20,958 nt of DNA from SOIA01 sp050116035 (GCA_050116035.1 JASFPJ010000012.1:1-20958), one strand, 5' to 3'; positions 7,675-16,280 are shown, counted from the first letter of the stretch. Notes: a model not told the origin generated them from the letters alone. A program made the numbers and translations.

Positions 7675-8850
7675 ATGTTGACACTCATCAAACAAGGGAC
7701 AGTCTTTGCGCCTGACCCTCTGGGCACAAAAGACATTCTGATTTCAGGTGACAAGATCGCGGCTGTGTGCGAGCCAGATAAGATCAAAATCAAAGGAATG
7801 GAATTCGATGTTGTTGATGCGTCAGAAAAAACTATAATACCCGGTTTGATTGACAGCCACGTCCATATACTCGGAGGCGGCGGAGAAGGAGGGCCTGCAA
7901 CCAGGGCTCCTGAAATCACCATAGAGGACATCATTGAGTGCGGAGTCACAACTGTCATTGGCTGCCTGGGAACTGACGGGACAACGCGCCACATGGAATC
8001 ACTCCTGGCCAAGGCAAGAGGCCTAGAAGCGGAAGGAGTCTCAACTTATCTATTTTCTGGCTCTTATCAAATTCCTCCTGTAACAATCACAGGCAGTATC
8101 CGTTCCGATTTGATTCTCATCGAGAAGGTCATCGGGGCTGGAGAAATCGCCATATCCGATCACCGTTCCTCCCAGCCCACTTTTGAAGAATTCTCCCGCT
8201 TGGCTGCAGAATGCCGTGTCGGAGGAATGCTTGGAGGGAAGGCCGGTATCCTCCATGTCCACCTGGGCGATGGGCCGCGCAAACTGGAAATGCTCTTCAG
8301 GTTAACCAAGGAAACTGAAATCCCCGCGACACAGGTTATCCCCACCCATGTCAACCGCAACGCTCAACTTTTCGCTGAAGCCATTGAATTCATCCAATCA
8401 GGGGGATTCATTGATTTGACCGCTGGCGAGGATCCCGAAGCCAGAGAAGGTATTGAAGTCAGTATCAGAGAAGCTGTCCGACTTCTCCTGGAGAAGAAGG
8501 CTTCCCTCAGCCAGGTGACGATCAGTTCAGACGGCAACGGGAGCCTGCCTGTCTTCGATGACAAAGGGAACTTGCAAGGGCTGACTGTCGCCACTCAAAA
8601 AAGTCTTTTGAAAAATATCCGTCACCTGGTGCATAAAAAAGTCCTCAAGCTTCAAGACGCAATCAAACTGCTCACCGTTAATCCAGCATTTTTTTACAAG
8701 CTTCATCAGAAGGGAGAAATTCAAACCGGTAAAGATGCTGACTTACTCCTGCTCGATAATAATTTGAACATTACGGATTCTTTCGCAATGGGAAGGATGA
8801 TGATGGCCGACAAGAAACTTCTCGTCAGGGGAACATTTTCATCCGCTTAG
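7675..8850 (+). CDS. iadA: isoaspartyl dipeptidase-like amidohydrolase (IadA)
   Basis: About 391 residues, the length of E. coli IadA (390), with near-continuous similarity. This enzyme cleaves beta-aspartyl dipeptides that come from damaged Asn/Asp residues in proteins. Metal ligands are visible at H62 and H64 (SHVH), H196 (HVHLGDG), H225 (PTHVNRN) and D286 (SSDGNGS). Substrate-site equivalents of E. coli E77, Y137, R169 and R233 are present as E71 (GGGGEGG), Y131 (SYQIPP), R164 (DHRSS) and R228 (VNRN). The residue matching the carboxylated bridging Lys162 of E. coli appears to be Glu (E157, in GEIAISDHR), so the metal bridge is probably a protein carboxylate. An NhaC-type transporter gene follows 50 bases later on the same strand, which suggests a two-gene operon. 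Confidence 0.92.
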   Translation: MLTLIKQGTVFAPDPLGTKDILISGDKIAAVCEPDKIKIKGMEFDVVDASEKTIIPGLIDSHVHILGGGGEGGPATRAPEITIEDIIECGVTTVIGCLGTDGTTRHMESLLAKARGLEAEGVSTYLFSGSYQIPPVTITGSIRSDLILIEKVIGAGEIAISDHRSSQPTFEEFSRLAAECRVGGMLGGKAGILHVHLGDGPRKLEMLFRLTKETEIPATQVIPTHVNRNAQLFAEAIEFIQSGGFIDLTAGEDPEAREGIEVSIREAVRLLLEKKASLSQVTISSDGNGSLPVFDDKGNLQGLTVATQKSLLKNIRHLVHKKVLKLQDAIKLLTVNPAFFYKLHQKGEIQTGKDADLLLLDNNLNITDSFAMGRMMMADKKLLVRGTFSSA

Positions 8851-8900
8851 CTTAAGACTTCGCAAGAAAATTTAGACAACATCTGGGAAGAGAGAGGAAA

Positions 8901-10328
8901 ATGGAGAAAGAAACAAAAAATAAAACTCATAAATCTAAGGAACCCAGTCTTGCCGTCGCTCTGATTCCATTAATCGCCATGGGAATTCTTCTCGGCGTTG
9001 GATATGGAGTCTATAGAATCGCCGCCCAGGTTCTTCTCGTCGCAGCAGCTTTTATCACGGGGACCCTCGGCCTCATCCTCCGTTTCAAATGGAAAGAAAT
9101 GGAAGAGGGTATCGTCAACAGCATCCATAAAGCCATGCCTGCAATCCTAATCATGCTCTGTGTCGGTATTCTCATCGGTTCCTGGATCGCCTGCGGAACC
9201 ATTCCCATGGTCATCTACTATGGCTTGAAACTCATATCGCCTCAATATTTCCTGGTCACAGCCTGCTTTGTCTGTTCGCTTACCTCTTTGGCCACAGGAA
9301 CCTCTTGGGGCACAATAGGCACTCTGGGGGTGGCTTTCATGGGCATCGCCATGGGCTTAGGAATCCCGCTCGGTCCGGCCGCTGGAGCGATAGTCGCGGG
9401 TGCTTATTTCGGAGACAAGATGTCTCCTTTCTCTGACGTGACCAATCTTGCACCTGTTGCCGCGGGGTCGAACCTCTTTGACCATATCAAGCACATGCTC
9501 TGGTCAGCCACTCCAGCCTGGCTCATTGGCCTTGCAATTTATTTCTTTGTCGGGCTGAGGTACGGGGGAGAACAAGTGGAATCCAAGGACATGACTCTCA
9601 TCATCCAAACGTTGAAGGACAACTTCAACTTCAATGTCCTCCTGCTCCTACCCATGGCCATTGTCTTCTACTTCGCCTTCACCAAAAAGCCGACCATACC
9701 TGGGATGCTTCTCTCCTCATTGGTGGCCGGAATACTGGCCATCATCTTCCAGGGTGCTTCGGTAACAGATATCGCCACAGCCATGAACACCGGATATCAG
9801 GCTCAGACCGGAGTGGCAAAAGTGGATGAACTGATCTCCCGGGGAGGTCTGATGAGCATGATGGAAACTCAACTCATCGCTTTCACCGCTTTCAGCTTCG
9901 GGGGGATCATGCAACGCACCGGGCTACTCTCAGTCATTCTGGACCGCGTGATGAAATTCGCCAACAAGACATGGAGCATCGTGCTGACAACCATAACCTC
10001 CTCAATAGTCACAGCCATGATGACGGCAAGCTCTTACCTATCTATGATCATTCCCGGAGAGCTTCTCTCCCCAATTTATAAGAAAAAAGGCCTCGCCGCC
10101 AAAAATCTATCCCGGATTATTGAGGAAAGCGGTGCCATCATCGTTCCTCTCATCCCTTGGAGCATGGCCGGCGCTTTCATCACAGGAACAATCGGAGTTT
10201 CCCCCGCAACTTACCTCCCGTGGGCCATTATGAATTATGCTGCTGTCATTATCCTTGCTGTATTCGGCTTTACGGGATTCACCATGGCTCCAAAAATCAG
10301 GGAGGACGAAACCCAGATCGGGAGTTAG
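8901..10328 (+). CDS. NhaC-family Na+/H+ antiporter or related organic-ion antiporter
   Basis: A 475-residue, strongly hydrophobic polytopic inner-membrane protein with about 11-12 predicted membrane spans after a charged N-terminus of about 16 residues. The NhaC family signature is clear: GTSWGTIGTLG (residues 133-143), and AGAYFGDKMSPFSDVTNLAP at 166-185. NhaC proteins exchange Na+ for H+, but relatives (for example MleN) exchange organic acids, so the substrate is open. The gene follows the isoaspartyl dipeptidase by 50 bases on the same strand with AGAGAGGAAA just before the ATG. Co-expression is likely, and it could supply Na+/H+ homeostasis or carry a substrate or product such as aspartate. 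That link is inference. It ends convergently 43 bases from the small CPCC protein gene. Confidence 0.88.
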   Translation: MEKETKNKTHKSKEPSLAVALIPLIAMGILLGVGYGVYRIAAQVLLVAAAFITGTLGLILRFKWKEMEEGIVNSIHKAMPAILIMLCVGILIGSWIACGTIPMVIYYGLKLISPQYFLVTACFVCSLTSLATGTSWGTIGTLGVAFMGIAMGLGIPLGPAAGAIVAGAYFGDKMSPFSDVTNLAPVAAGSNLFDHIKHMLWSATPAWLIGLAIYFFVGLRYGGEQVESKDMTLIIQTLKDNFNFNVLLLLPMAIVFYFAFTKKPTIPGMLLSSLVAGILAIIFQGASVTDIATAMNTGYQAQTGVAKVDELISRGGLMSMMETQLIAFTAFSFGGIMQRTGLLSVILDRVMKFANKTWSIVLTTITSSIVTAMMTASSYLSMIIPGELLSPIYKKKGLAAKNLSRIIEESGAIIVPLIPWSMAGAFITGTIGVSPATYLPWAIMNYAAVIILAVFGFTGFTMAPKIREDETQIGS

Positions 10329-10371
10329 AGACAGAAAGGACTTCCAGCCGTCAGAAAAGACTCAATGGTTT

Positions 10372-10650
10372 TTAATCCTCTTCCTCTGCTTTTGTCAGAG
10401 CTTTACGGAATCCCTCCTCAACTTTCTCCTTTTTTTTCTTTTGTAGTTCCGCGGTCGCCTCAAATTTGCGCTCGAATTCACTCTTTCTCTTTTTCTCCTT
10501 CAAGAGCAACTCATCCAAGGATTTTTTAGCTTTTCCTCCTCCTTTTTTCGATTCAATCACTTCCTGAGAGACAGGATCTATCCAGAGATAAGACTGGCAG
10601 CAGGGACAGAGAATTTGAAAAACCTCTTTTTCTTTTTTTGTGCTTTTCAT
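10372..10650 (-). CDS. small CPCC-motif protein with charged helical tail, function unknown
   Basis: About 92 residues from the ATG at 10650. I do not recognise a named family. The N-terminus has LCPCCQSYLWIDP, that is a CxxC pair of the kind seen in zinc knuckles or half zinc ribbons, followed by a Lys/Gly linker and about 55 residues of very charged, probably helical sequence (LLKEKKRKSEFERKF...). Only one CxxC is present, so metal binding would need a dimer or partner. An upstream in-frame ATG at 10734 would add 28 residues, but that stretch overlaps the regulator gene and a repeat remnant, so the shorter form is preferred; no strong ribosome binding site is seen for either. It lies just downstream of the sigma-54 activator on the same strand and may share its transcript. 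Confidence 0.6.
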   Translation of the reverse strand: MKSTKKEKEVFQILCPCCQSYLWIDPVSQEVIESKKGGGKAKKSLDELLLKEKKRKSEFERKFEATAELQKKKKEKVEEGFRKALTKAEEED

Positions 10651-10675
10651 CTGATAGAAATTTATCAAAAAAAAC

Positions 10676-10708
10676 AGTGTCAGACAAGCACAATTGGGAA
10701 ACGTCCCC
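10676..10708. repeat. degenerate palindromic element, copy 3
   Basis: Bases 10695-10708 match the right end of copy 2 (7571-7584) at 13 of 14 positions. An AGTGTCAG at 10676-10683 is the reverse complement of CTGACACT inside copy 2. The element ends one base before the stop codon of the sigma-54 activator, between it and the small CPCC protein. Confidence 0.55.
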
Positions 10709-12103
10709 TTATTCCTTTCTGATATCGATTTCATGCTTCTTTATCAGCTTAAAAAGTCCCTGCCTGCTGAGGCCGACTTCTTCGGCGGTTCTGGATCTAT
10801 TGAAATTCCACCGGGCCAGCGCCTGATGAAGAAACCTTTTCTCAAATTCAGCTCTTGCCCGGAAAAAATCATAGGAAGAATCAGAAGATCTGACTGCCTG
10901 AGGATTGATCTCTGAAGAAAGATGTTCCTCTCGGATGAGACTGTTATCTCCGGCAAGCACCAAACATCTCTGTATCTCATTCTGAAGCTCTCTCACGTTT
11001 CCTGGCCATGAGTAATTGATCAACAGATCGATTGCGCCCGGTGAAAAAAAGGCCCGTTCACGCTTCATCTCGAGACAGTATTTCTCTAGAAAATGATTTA
11101 AGAGGAAATGAAGGTCCTCCTTCCTTTCCCTAAGTGGTGGGAGTTCAATGGTTATGATTTTAATCCGGTAATACAGATCTTCACGGAAATTGCCGAACTC
11201 GATTTCTTTTTCGATATTTTTGTTGGTCGCGCTGATAAATCTTCCATCAACAGATAATGGCCTGTTTTCACCGATTCTCCTGATTTCCTTCTCCTGGAGA
11301 AAACGGAGAAGCTTGGCTTGAAGGATCAGAGGCAAGTCACATATTTCATCCATAAAGAATGTCCCCCCATTGGCTTCCTCAATCAGTCCTGCTTTATTCT
11401 TCACAGCTCCCGTAAAGGCCCCTCTCGCATATCCGAACAGCTCACTTTCCAGGAGATGCTCAGGTATGGCTCCAGAGTTTACCGCAACAAATTTCCCATT
11501 TTTTCTTCCTCCGGTCGCATGAATGGTCCGTGCAACAAGTTCCTTCCCCGTACCACTCTCACCACAGATGAACACCGGAACATCACTATTTTTCACTCTG
11601 GATATCAGAGATTGGACACTTTTAAACGCTTCGCTATTCCCTTTCACAAAACCTTCTATATGGCTGGCTTTCTCCAAACCAAGATTCTTACATTCTTTCT
11701 TGTTCTTCAAAATCAGCCTGATGGGTTTTGACAACGAAGTGATAAGCTCCAGATCGTCATGAGTGAAACTTCCTGAAATCACTTTTCTATCCAGATACAG
11801 GACACCAGCAGACCTCTCCTCGATAATCAAAGGGAGACAGATGATGTTCCTCTGGTTCCCATCAAAGCCTCCTCTTCTGACAGAATCATCAGGATGAGTC
11901 GTGACAATCAGTTGTTTCTCATCGAGAGCTTTCTGTACGACATCTCGACTGATACGGCCCTTTTCCGAGTGTCCATTCTCACGCATTTCTTGAAATACAA
12001 TCTGGTTCTTCTCATCCATTAATAAAACAACAACACGAGTGGAAGACGTACCTTCCAAGATTAGCTCCAATAATCTCACTAGAAAAAAGTGATTCGAAGA
12101 CAA
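10709..12103 (-). CDS. sigma-54-dependent transcriptional activator, GAF-AAA+-Fis
   Basis: A 464-residue bacterial enhancer-binding protein. An N-terminal GAF-like sensory domain covers about residues 1-130 (VVVLLMDEKNQIV, LPLIIEERSAGVLYLD). The AAA+ domain follows with Walker A GESGTGKE (181-188), the sigma-54-contacting GAFTGA loop (228-233), Walker B GGTFFMDE (246-253) and the closing WPGNVREL. A Fis-type helix-turn-helix ends the protein (about 425-460, NFNRSRTAEEVGLSRQGLFKLIKK). There is no phospho-acceptor receiver domain, so activity is probably set by a ligand or partner bound to GAF. The start is a TTG with AAAGGA seven bases upstream; an in-frame stop lies only six codons further up, so there is little room for another start. 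I found no convincing GG-N10-GC sigma-54 promoter in the nearby gaps, so its targets are unknown. Confidence 0.93.
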   Translation of the reverse strand: MSSNHFFLVRLLELILEGTSSTRVVVLLMDEKNQIVFQEMRENGHSEKGRISRDVVQKALDEKQLIVTTHPDDSVRRGGFDGNQRNIICLPLIIEERSAGVLYLDRKVISGSFTHDDLELITSLSKPIRLILKNKKECKNLGLEKASHIEGFVKGNSEAFKSVQSLISRVKNSDVPVFICGESGTGKELVARTIHATGGRKNGKFVAVNSGAIPEHLLESELFGYARGAFTGAVKNKAGLIEEANGGTFFMDEICDLPLILQAKLLRFLQEKEIRRIGENRPLSVDGRFISATNKNIEKEIEFGNFREDLYYRIKIITIELPPLRERKEDLHFLLNHFLEKYCLEMKRERAFFSPGAIDLLINYSWPGNVRELQNEIQRCLVLAGDNSLIREEHLSSEINPQAVRSSDSSYDFFRARAEFEKRFLHQALARWNFNRSRTAEEVGLSRQGLFKLIKKHEIDIRKE

Positions 12104-12110
12104 TATCCAA

Positions 12111-12116
12111 TCCTTT
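12111..12116 (-). promoter_or_regulatory. ribosome binding site supporting a TTG start
   Basis: AAAGGA on the minus strand lies seven bases before the TTG at 12103. It supports the unusual start codon of the sigma-54 activator. Confidence 0.6.
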
Positions 12117-12365
12117 TCAATTCAAGGTGATATCTTTTAAAGGCAATAAATGAAATTCTGAGGCAACTTTTCAGTACAAATAACGATTCCTCTCGAAAGT
12201 TTTTCTCATCTCACTTCCTCTCTTCCTTGAAAATTGGCTTTGTCTAAAGCGACGGGACAGAGAATGAGAAGAGAAGGTGCGGGGGTATGTCGGAGTGGAC
12301 GGAATGAGATTTATGGATCTTTTATGGAAAGAGGTGAACTGAAATCATGTCTGTAAGTGGCGGAT

Positions 12366-15300
12366 TTACTTGAGACCTTTTTTCAAAACCTTTGCTTTTT
12401 TCTTCACGTCTCTGTATTTGGGATCAAAATCTTTAATCTCTTCAAAAAGAGCCAGCGCTTTTTCTTCCTCATCCGCCTCTTCGTAGAGCGAAGCCAATTC
12501 GTAACTCAAAGCTAAAAATTGGTCAGATCCCTCCTGGGTCAACTCTTGAGCCTTCTTCAGCCATTTCGCCGCTTCTCCAAATTCCTTTTTTTGTCTGAAG
12601 CATTGGCTTAAAGCATGGCAGGACTCTCCGCTCAAGCTCTTATCTTTTGAAGCGAGTTTGAATTTCTCAATCGCTTGATCGAATAAACCCTTTTCAAGGA
12701 AAGAAATTCCTGAATTAAAGAGTTCTTTATAACTGTCTTTTTTCTCTTCTTTTTTCTTTTCTGGCTCTTTCGCCTCTTCTCTTTCTTTCGGAGGCTTTTG
12801 AGCCTCGACTTCTACCTCTTTATCCGCCTTTCTTTCTAAAGCTTTATCTGGGGTCCCATTTCCTGCAGAAACGGGTTTTTCTTCCTTACCTTCCTCTTCT
12901 TCTCGTTCTTCTTCCTTTACTTCTTCTGCCTCCTCTTTTCCTGCTTCTCCTTCAGGATATTCTTTCTTATCAAATAATTCGCTTTCTTTTTCAGAAACTT
13001 CGGTAACCCGCTGTAGAATTTCATCGACGCTGACATGAGCAGATACTTTTCCGAGAGCTGCGAGTTTCTCTTCAACTCTGGAGTCATTCGGAAATTGTAT
13101 TCGCAAGTTTTCAAGAATTCTCTTGGCATTTCGCAACAGACCTTGGGTAATATACAAATCTGCTTGGGCTAAATTCATCTCCAGTTCTTCATCGGATCCC
13201 TCCTCCGGTTCCGAAGGTCCTTCTATTTTATCCTCCTGAATGATTTCCTCTAGCTCTTTTATCTCTTTAGTCGAAACCCTTGTTATTTTCTCCGCCTCTA
13301 AAGCTTCTTCCATTTTTTTGCGTTCCTCTTCAGCGGCTTTCTGTGCTTCCTCCTCGGCCGCTTTTCGAGCCTCCTCCTCCTCCGTTCTCTTCGCTTCCTC
13401 CTCTGCGGCTCTCTTCGCTTCTTCTTCGGCCGCTCTCTTGACCTCTTCCTCGGCGCGTCTCCGCTCTTCCTCAGCCTGTCTCTTTTCTTCCTCGGCTTTC
13501 TGGGCATCTTCTTCGGCTTTCCTCTTTTCTTCCTCGGCTTTCTGGGCTTCCGCCTCAAGTCGCACCCGTTCTTCTTCGGCTTTTGTAACCTCCTCCTCAG
13601 CTTTCCTCCGCTCTTCCTCGGCTTTCCTCCGCTCTTCCTCAGCTTTCCTTGCTTCTTCTTCCGCCAGTCTCCGTTCTTCTTCCGCCTTCTTCTTTTCTTC
13701 CTCAGCATGTCTGACCTCTTCTTCGGCTTTCTTCCTTGCTTCTTCCGCTAATACCAGTGCTTCCTCCATTGCTGTTTTACGGGCTGTTTCTTCAGTCCGC
13801 TTGGCCTCCTCTTTTGCCAGCCTCGCTTCTTCCTCCGCCCGTCTCGCCTCCTGCTCAGCTTTCTTCCGCATCTCCTCTTCGGCCAATCTCTTTGCTTCCT
13901 CTTCGGCCGCTTTCCGGGCGGCTTCTTCAGCACGTTTGGCTTCCTCTTCGGCCCGTCTCGCTTCTTTCTCGACTTTTTTCCTCGCTTCCTCTTCAGCCGC
14001 TCTCCGGGCCTCTTCCTCTGTGGCTCTCTTCGCTTCCTCCTCAGCGTGGGCCCGCTCCTGGTCGGCTTTCATTTTCTCTTCTTCAATTTTCTTCGCCTCT
14101 TCCTCAGCACGCATCCGCTCTTCCTCGGCTTTCTCCTTCTCCCCTTCGGCCCGAACCTCCTCCTCTACGGCTCTCGCCGCTTCTTCTTCAGCTCGCTTCT
14201 TTTCCTCCTCGATCTTCCTCACTTCTTCTTCTGCCTTCTTCTTTTCTTCTTCGGTAAGCTCGGCTTCTTTTGCCGCTTCCGGAATTCCAGCTCCTTCTTT
14301 TAGCTGGTTATAATGACTGACTAATTCTTTATCCTCGGGAACAAGGCTGACAAGTTCACCTAAAGTGCCAATATATTCCTTCCGTTTATTCTCCCTCCGG
14401 TATTCTTCAAGAAGAACACGGCTAACAATCTCTAGATTCTTTTTTTGACCAGCCGATTTATAGATTGAAGCCAATTCTTGCAAAGTCGGAGTGTGAACTT
14501 TTTTAGCTGAGAGAATAAGCCCAAGAAGTCCGATCGCTTTCTCGGCCTTCTTTTTTTTGACCAGAGTCTCGACCAGAGGTTTATAGAGTTTGAAAGCCTT
14601 ATCCAGGTCATCCTTAGAAATACTGATCCGCCCTAATTTCACTCTGGCTTCGACATCCTTGGGATTTTGATAGATAACCTGAGTGAATAGTTCTTCGGCC
14701 TTTTCAAAGTCCTTTTCTTCAAAGTGCAAGTTGCCAAGAAGCCTGAGAGCGGTCACATCGTCCTTCTTTTTTTTCAGGATATCATCGATGATTTTTCGAG
14801 CTTCTTTTGTTTTGTCTTCTTTTTTGAGAAGAGATATCAGATTGGACAACGTCCTCTCATTGTCCTCTTTCAGATCTTTTGCTTTTTTTAGAGCTTCATG
14901 AGCTTCCTTAAACGCTTTGCTTCGTATCTTGAACTCTGCCACATCATTGTAGCGGTCTACGGCCTTGTCCACCTCGCCTTCCCTCGTATACAGATCAGCC
15001 AGAGTTATTCTTGTCTGAATATCTTTCTTGTCCAATTTCAACAACTTCTCATAGAGAAAGATGGCTTCTTTTGTCCGGTGGTTTTTCATCAAGCCCTTAG
15101 CGATCTTCGAATATTCCGCTTTTGCCTCAGAGAGAAATCCCTGGGCATAATAGAGGTCAGCCAATTTCATCGTGGATTCGATATTCCCGGGATTCAACTT
15201 ATTGATTTTCTTGTACACGGCCATGGACTGGGAATACGAGCCTCTTTCTTCGTAATGGCTGGCAATCTTATACAACTCCTCGATCGCACTGTCTTTCTGG

Positions 15301-15464
15301 TTCATCCTCAAAAAAAGGTCGCTGACAAGGTTTCTCACATTGATATCTTGGGGGTCGACCGCCAACACTTTCTGGTACTCCCGAATGGCGTCCTGGAACT
15401 TTCCTCTCTTTACATTTTTCTCGGCGTTTTCCAGGAACTTGGCTCTTTCTCTTTCCGTCCCCAT
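12366..15464 (-). CDS. TPR - charged helical rod - TPR protein, function unknown
   Basis: A 1032-residue protein without signal peptide or membrane segment. Residues about 1-390 are tetratricopeptide-type helical repeats (for example FQDAIREYQKVLAVDPQD, FEKAEELFTQVIYQNPKD). Residues about 400-720 are almost only E, A, K and R in repeats such as AEEERRKAEEE, predicting a long coiled coil or single alpha-helix. A short TPR-like unit (ADLYITQGLLRNAKRILENL) is followed by a second acidic linker and a C-terminal TPR block (about 905-1032). TPR domains bind other proteins, so a scaffold role is plausible; no enzymatic motif is seen. The ATG lies one base after the rnhB stop, with AGGTG eight bases upstream, so it is probably coupled to rnhB. 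The plus strand of the rod region has a long Ser/Ala/Phe frame that is only a shadow of this gene. Confidence 0.88.
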   Translation of the reverse strand: MGTERERAKFLENAEKNVKRGKFQDAIREYQKVLAVDPQDINVRNLVSDLFLRMNQKDSAIEELYKIASHYEERGSYSQSMAVYKKINKLNPGNIESTMKLADLYYAQGFLSEAKAEYSKIAKGLMKNHRTKEAIFLYEKLLKLDKKDIQTRITLADLYTREGEVDKAVDRYNDVAEFKIRSKAFKEAHEALKKAKDLKEDNERTLSNLISLLKKEDKTKEARKIIDDILKKKKDDVTALRLLGNLHFEEKDFEKAEELFTQVIYQNPKDVEARVKLGRISISKDDLDKAFKLYKPLVETLVKKKKAEKAIGLLGLILSAKKVHTPTLQELASIYKSAGQKKNLEIVSRVLLEEYRRENKRKEYIGTLGELVSLVPEDKELVSHYNQLKEGAGIPEAAKEAELTEEEKKKAEEEVRKIEEEKKRAEEEAARAVEEEVRAEGEKEKAEEERMRAEEEAKKIEEEKMKADQERAHAEEEAKRATEEEARRAAEEEARKKVEKEARRAEEEAKRAEEAARKAAEEEAKRLAEEEMRKKAEQEARRAEEEARLAKEEAKRTEETARKTAMEEALVLAEEARKKAEEEVRHAEEEKKKAEEERRLAEEEARKAEEERRKAEEERRKAEEEVTKAEEERVRLEAEAQKAEEEKRKAEEDAQKAEEEKRQAEEERRRAEEEVKRAAEEEAKRAAEEEAKRTEEEEARKAAEEEAQKAAEEERKKMEEALEAEKITRVSTKEIKELEEIIQEDKIEGPSEPEEGSDEELEMNLAQADLYITQGLLRNAKRILENLRIQFPNDSRVEEKLAALGKVSAHVSVDEILQRVTEVSEKESELFDKKEYPEGEAGKEEAEEVKEEEREEEEGKEEKPVSAGNGTPDKALERKADKEVEVEAQKPPKEREEAKEPEKKKEEKKDSYKELFNSGISFLEKGLFDQAIEKFKLASKDKSLSGESCHALSQCFRQKKEFGEAAKWLKKAQELTQEGSDQFLALSYELASLYEEADEEEKALALFEEIKDFDPKYRDVKKKAKVLKKGLK
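13300..14260 (-). repeat. low-complexity coding repeat of the helical rod
   Basis: Degenerate, mostly 21-base (seven-codon) units encode E/A/K/R heptads. A clear tandem is 13600-13619 and 13621-13640 (GCTTTCCTCCGCTCTTCCTC on the plus strand, 21-base period). Such tracts change length easily by recombination and are hard to assemble from short reads. Confidence 0.85.
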
Positions 15465-15465
15465 T

Positions 15466-16083
15466 TTATTCGCACCTAAGATTAAAGGATAACCGATGCA
15501 AAGGCGTTGGTCCTCTTTTTTCTAAAGCTCTGAAATGCTCTTCGGTTCCGTATCCCTTGTTTTTTGATAAGGAATATCCTTGATAAACTCTATCCAAAAG
15601 CATCATCATCTCGTCTCTAATGACTTTAGCCACAATGGATGCCGCTGCGATGGAAATACACTTTTTATCGCCTCGAGGCACACTAATCTGAGGATAATTT
15701 ACCTCATTTAAACTAAATCCGTCAACTAAGATAAAATCTGGAATGAGAGTCATGTTCTCCACGGCCCTTTTCATGGCGCGTAACGATGCCCAGTAAATAT
15801 TCTTTTCATCAATCTCAAAATTCGAGGATAGACCGGTGCCCACAGAAGCCGCATTGGCTAAAATCTCCTTGGCCAATCGCACCCTTTTTTTGGGAGAGAG
15901 GACTTTGGAGTCATCGACCTCCCCCACCCAGCCTGATAACCTTTTGTTTATGAGTGCGCAGGGAAGAATAACAGCGGCCGAGACGACAGGGCCAAAAAGA
16001 GCTCCTCTTCCCACTTCGTCAACACCAGCTATGGCCTTGAATCCTTTTCTTAATATTTTCTTTTCTATCCGAAAATCAGCCAT
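15466..16083 (-). CDS. rnhB: ribonuclease HII
   Basis: A 205-residue RNase HII of normal length. It removes RNA from RNA/DNA hybrids and incises at single ribonucleotides in DNA. The catalytic acids are visible as D22 and E23 in AGVDEVGRGALFGP, D121 in ILVDGF, and D139 in the GDKK segment before SIAAASIVAKVIRD; GYGTEEH and the late HRLSF motif are also present. It lies at the end of the ribosomal/tRNA-modification cluster after rplS, a common bacterial order, but with a 196-base gap. The TPR protein gene follows with a single base between stop and start. The ATG at 16083 has only a weak ribosome binding site. Confidence 0.96.
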   Translation of the reverse strand: MADFRIEKKILRKGFKAIAGVDEVGRGALFGPVVSAAVILPCALINKRLSGWVGEVDDSKVLSPKKRVRLAKEILANAASVGTGLSSNFEIDEKNIYWASLRAMKRAVENMTLIPDFILVDGFSLNEVNYPQISVPRGDKKCISIAAASIVAKVIRDEMMMLLDRVYQGYSLSKNKGYGTEEHFRALEKRGPTPLHRLSFNLRCE

Positions 16084-16221
16084 ATCCGATCTATTCTTTG
16101 CCTGTGCTGTTAAACAGCGAAATCATTAAAAAAAATGCCATTTCCCGGCTTTGAATGAAGGTTAAACGATTTCTCTGGGGAGAGGGAGTGAAGCTGTCTT
16201 TTTTCTCCAAGAAAACGCAGG

Positions 16222-16240
16222 GAACGCATCTCATGCGTTC
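16222..16240. repeat. perfect 8-bp hairpin between rplS and rnhB
   Basis: GAACGCAT, a CTC loop and ATGCGTTC form a perfect stem. On the minus strand the nearest T run (TTTT) begins about eight bases after the stem, so it is a poor intrinsic terminator; it may be an attenuator or mRNA-processing site between rplS and rnhB. Confidence 0.45.
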
Positions 16241-16280
16241 TTATGAATATGCACACCATGGGATAATGTCAAAAATGCTT

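Noticed and set aside
12104..12365. 262-base gap between the sigma-54 activator and the TPR gene searched for a gene or promoter
   Set aside because: No frame with a start and ribosome binding site, no convincing promoter hexamers, and the one GG...GC pair has an eleven-base spacing.
13240..14313. A 357-codon open frame on the plus strand rich in Ser, Ala and Phe
   Set aside because: It is the antisense image of the E/A/K/R codons of the TPR-rod gene; composition is explained fully by that repeat and no ribosome binding site or domain is seen.
16222..16240. Hairpin after rplS as an intrinsic terminator
   Set aside because: The T run on the minus strand starts about eight bases after the stem and is only four long; kept only as a hairpin.
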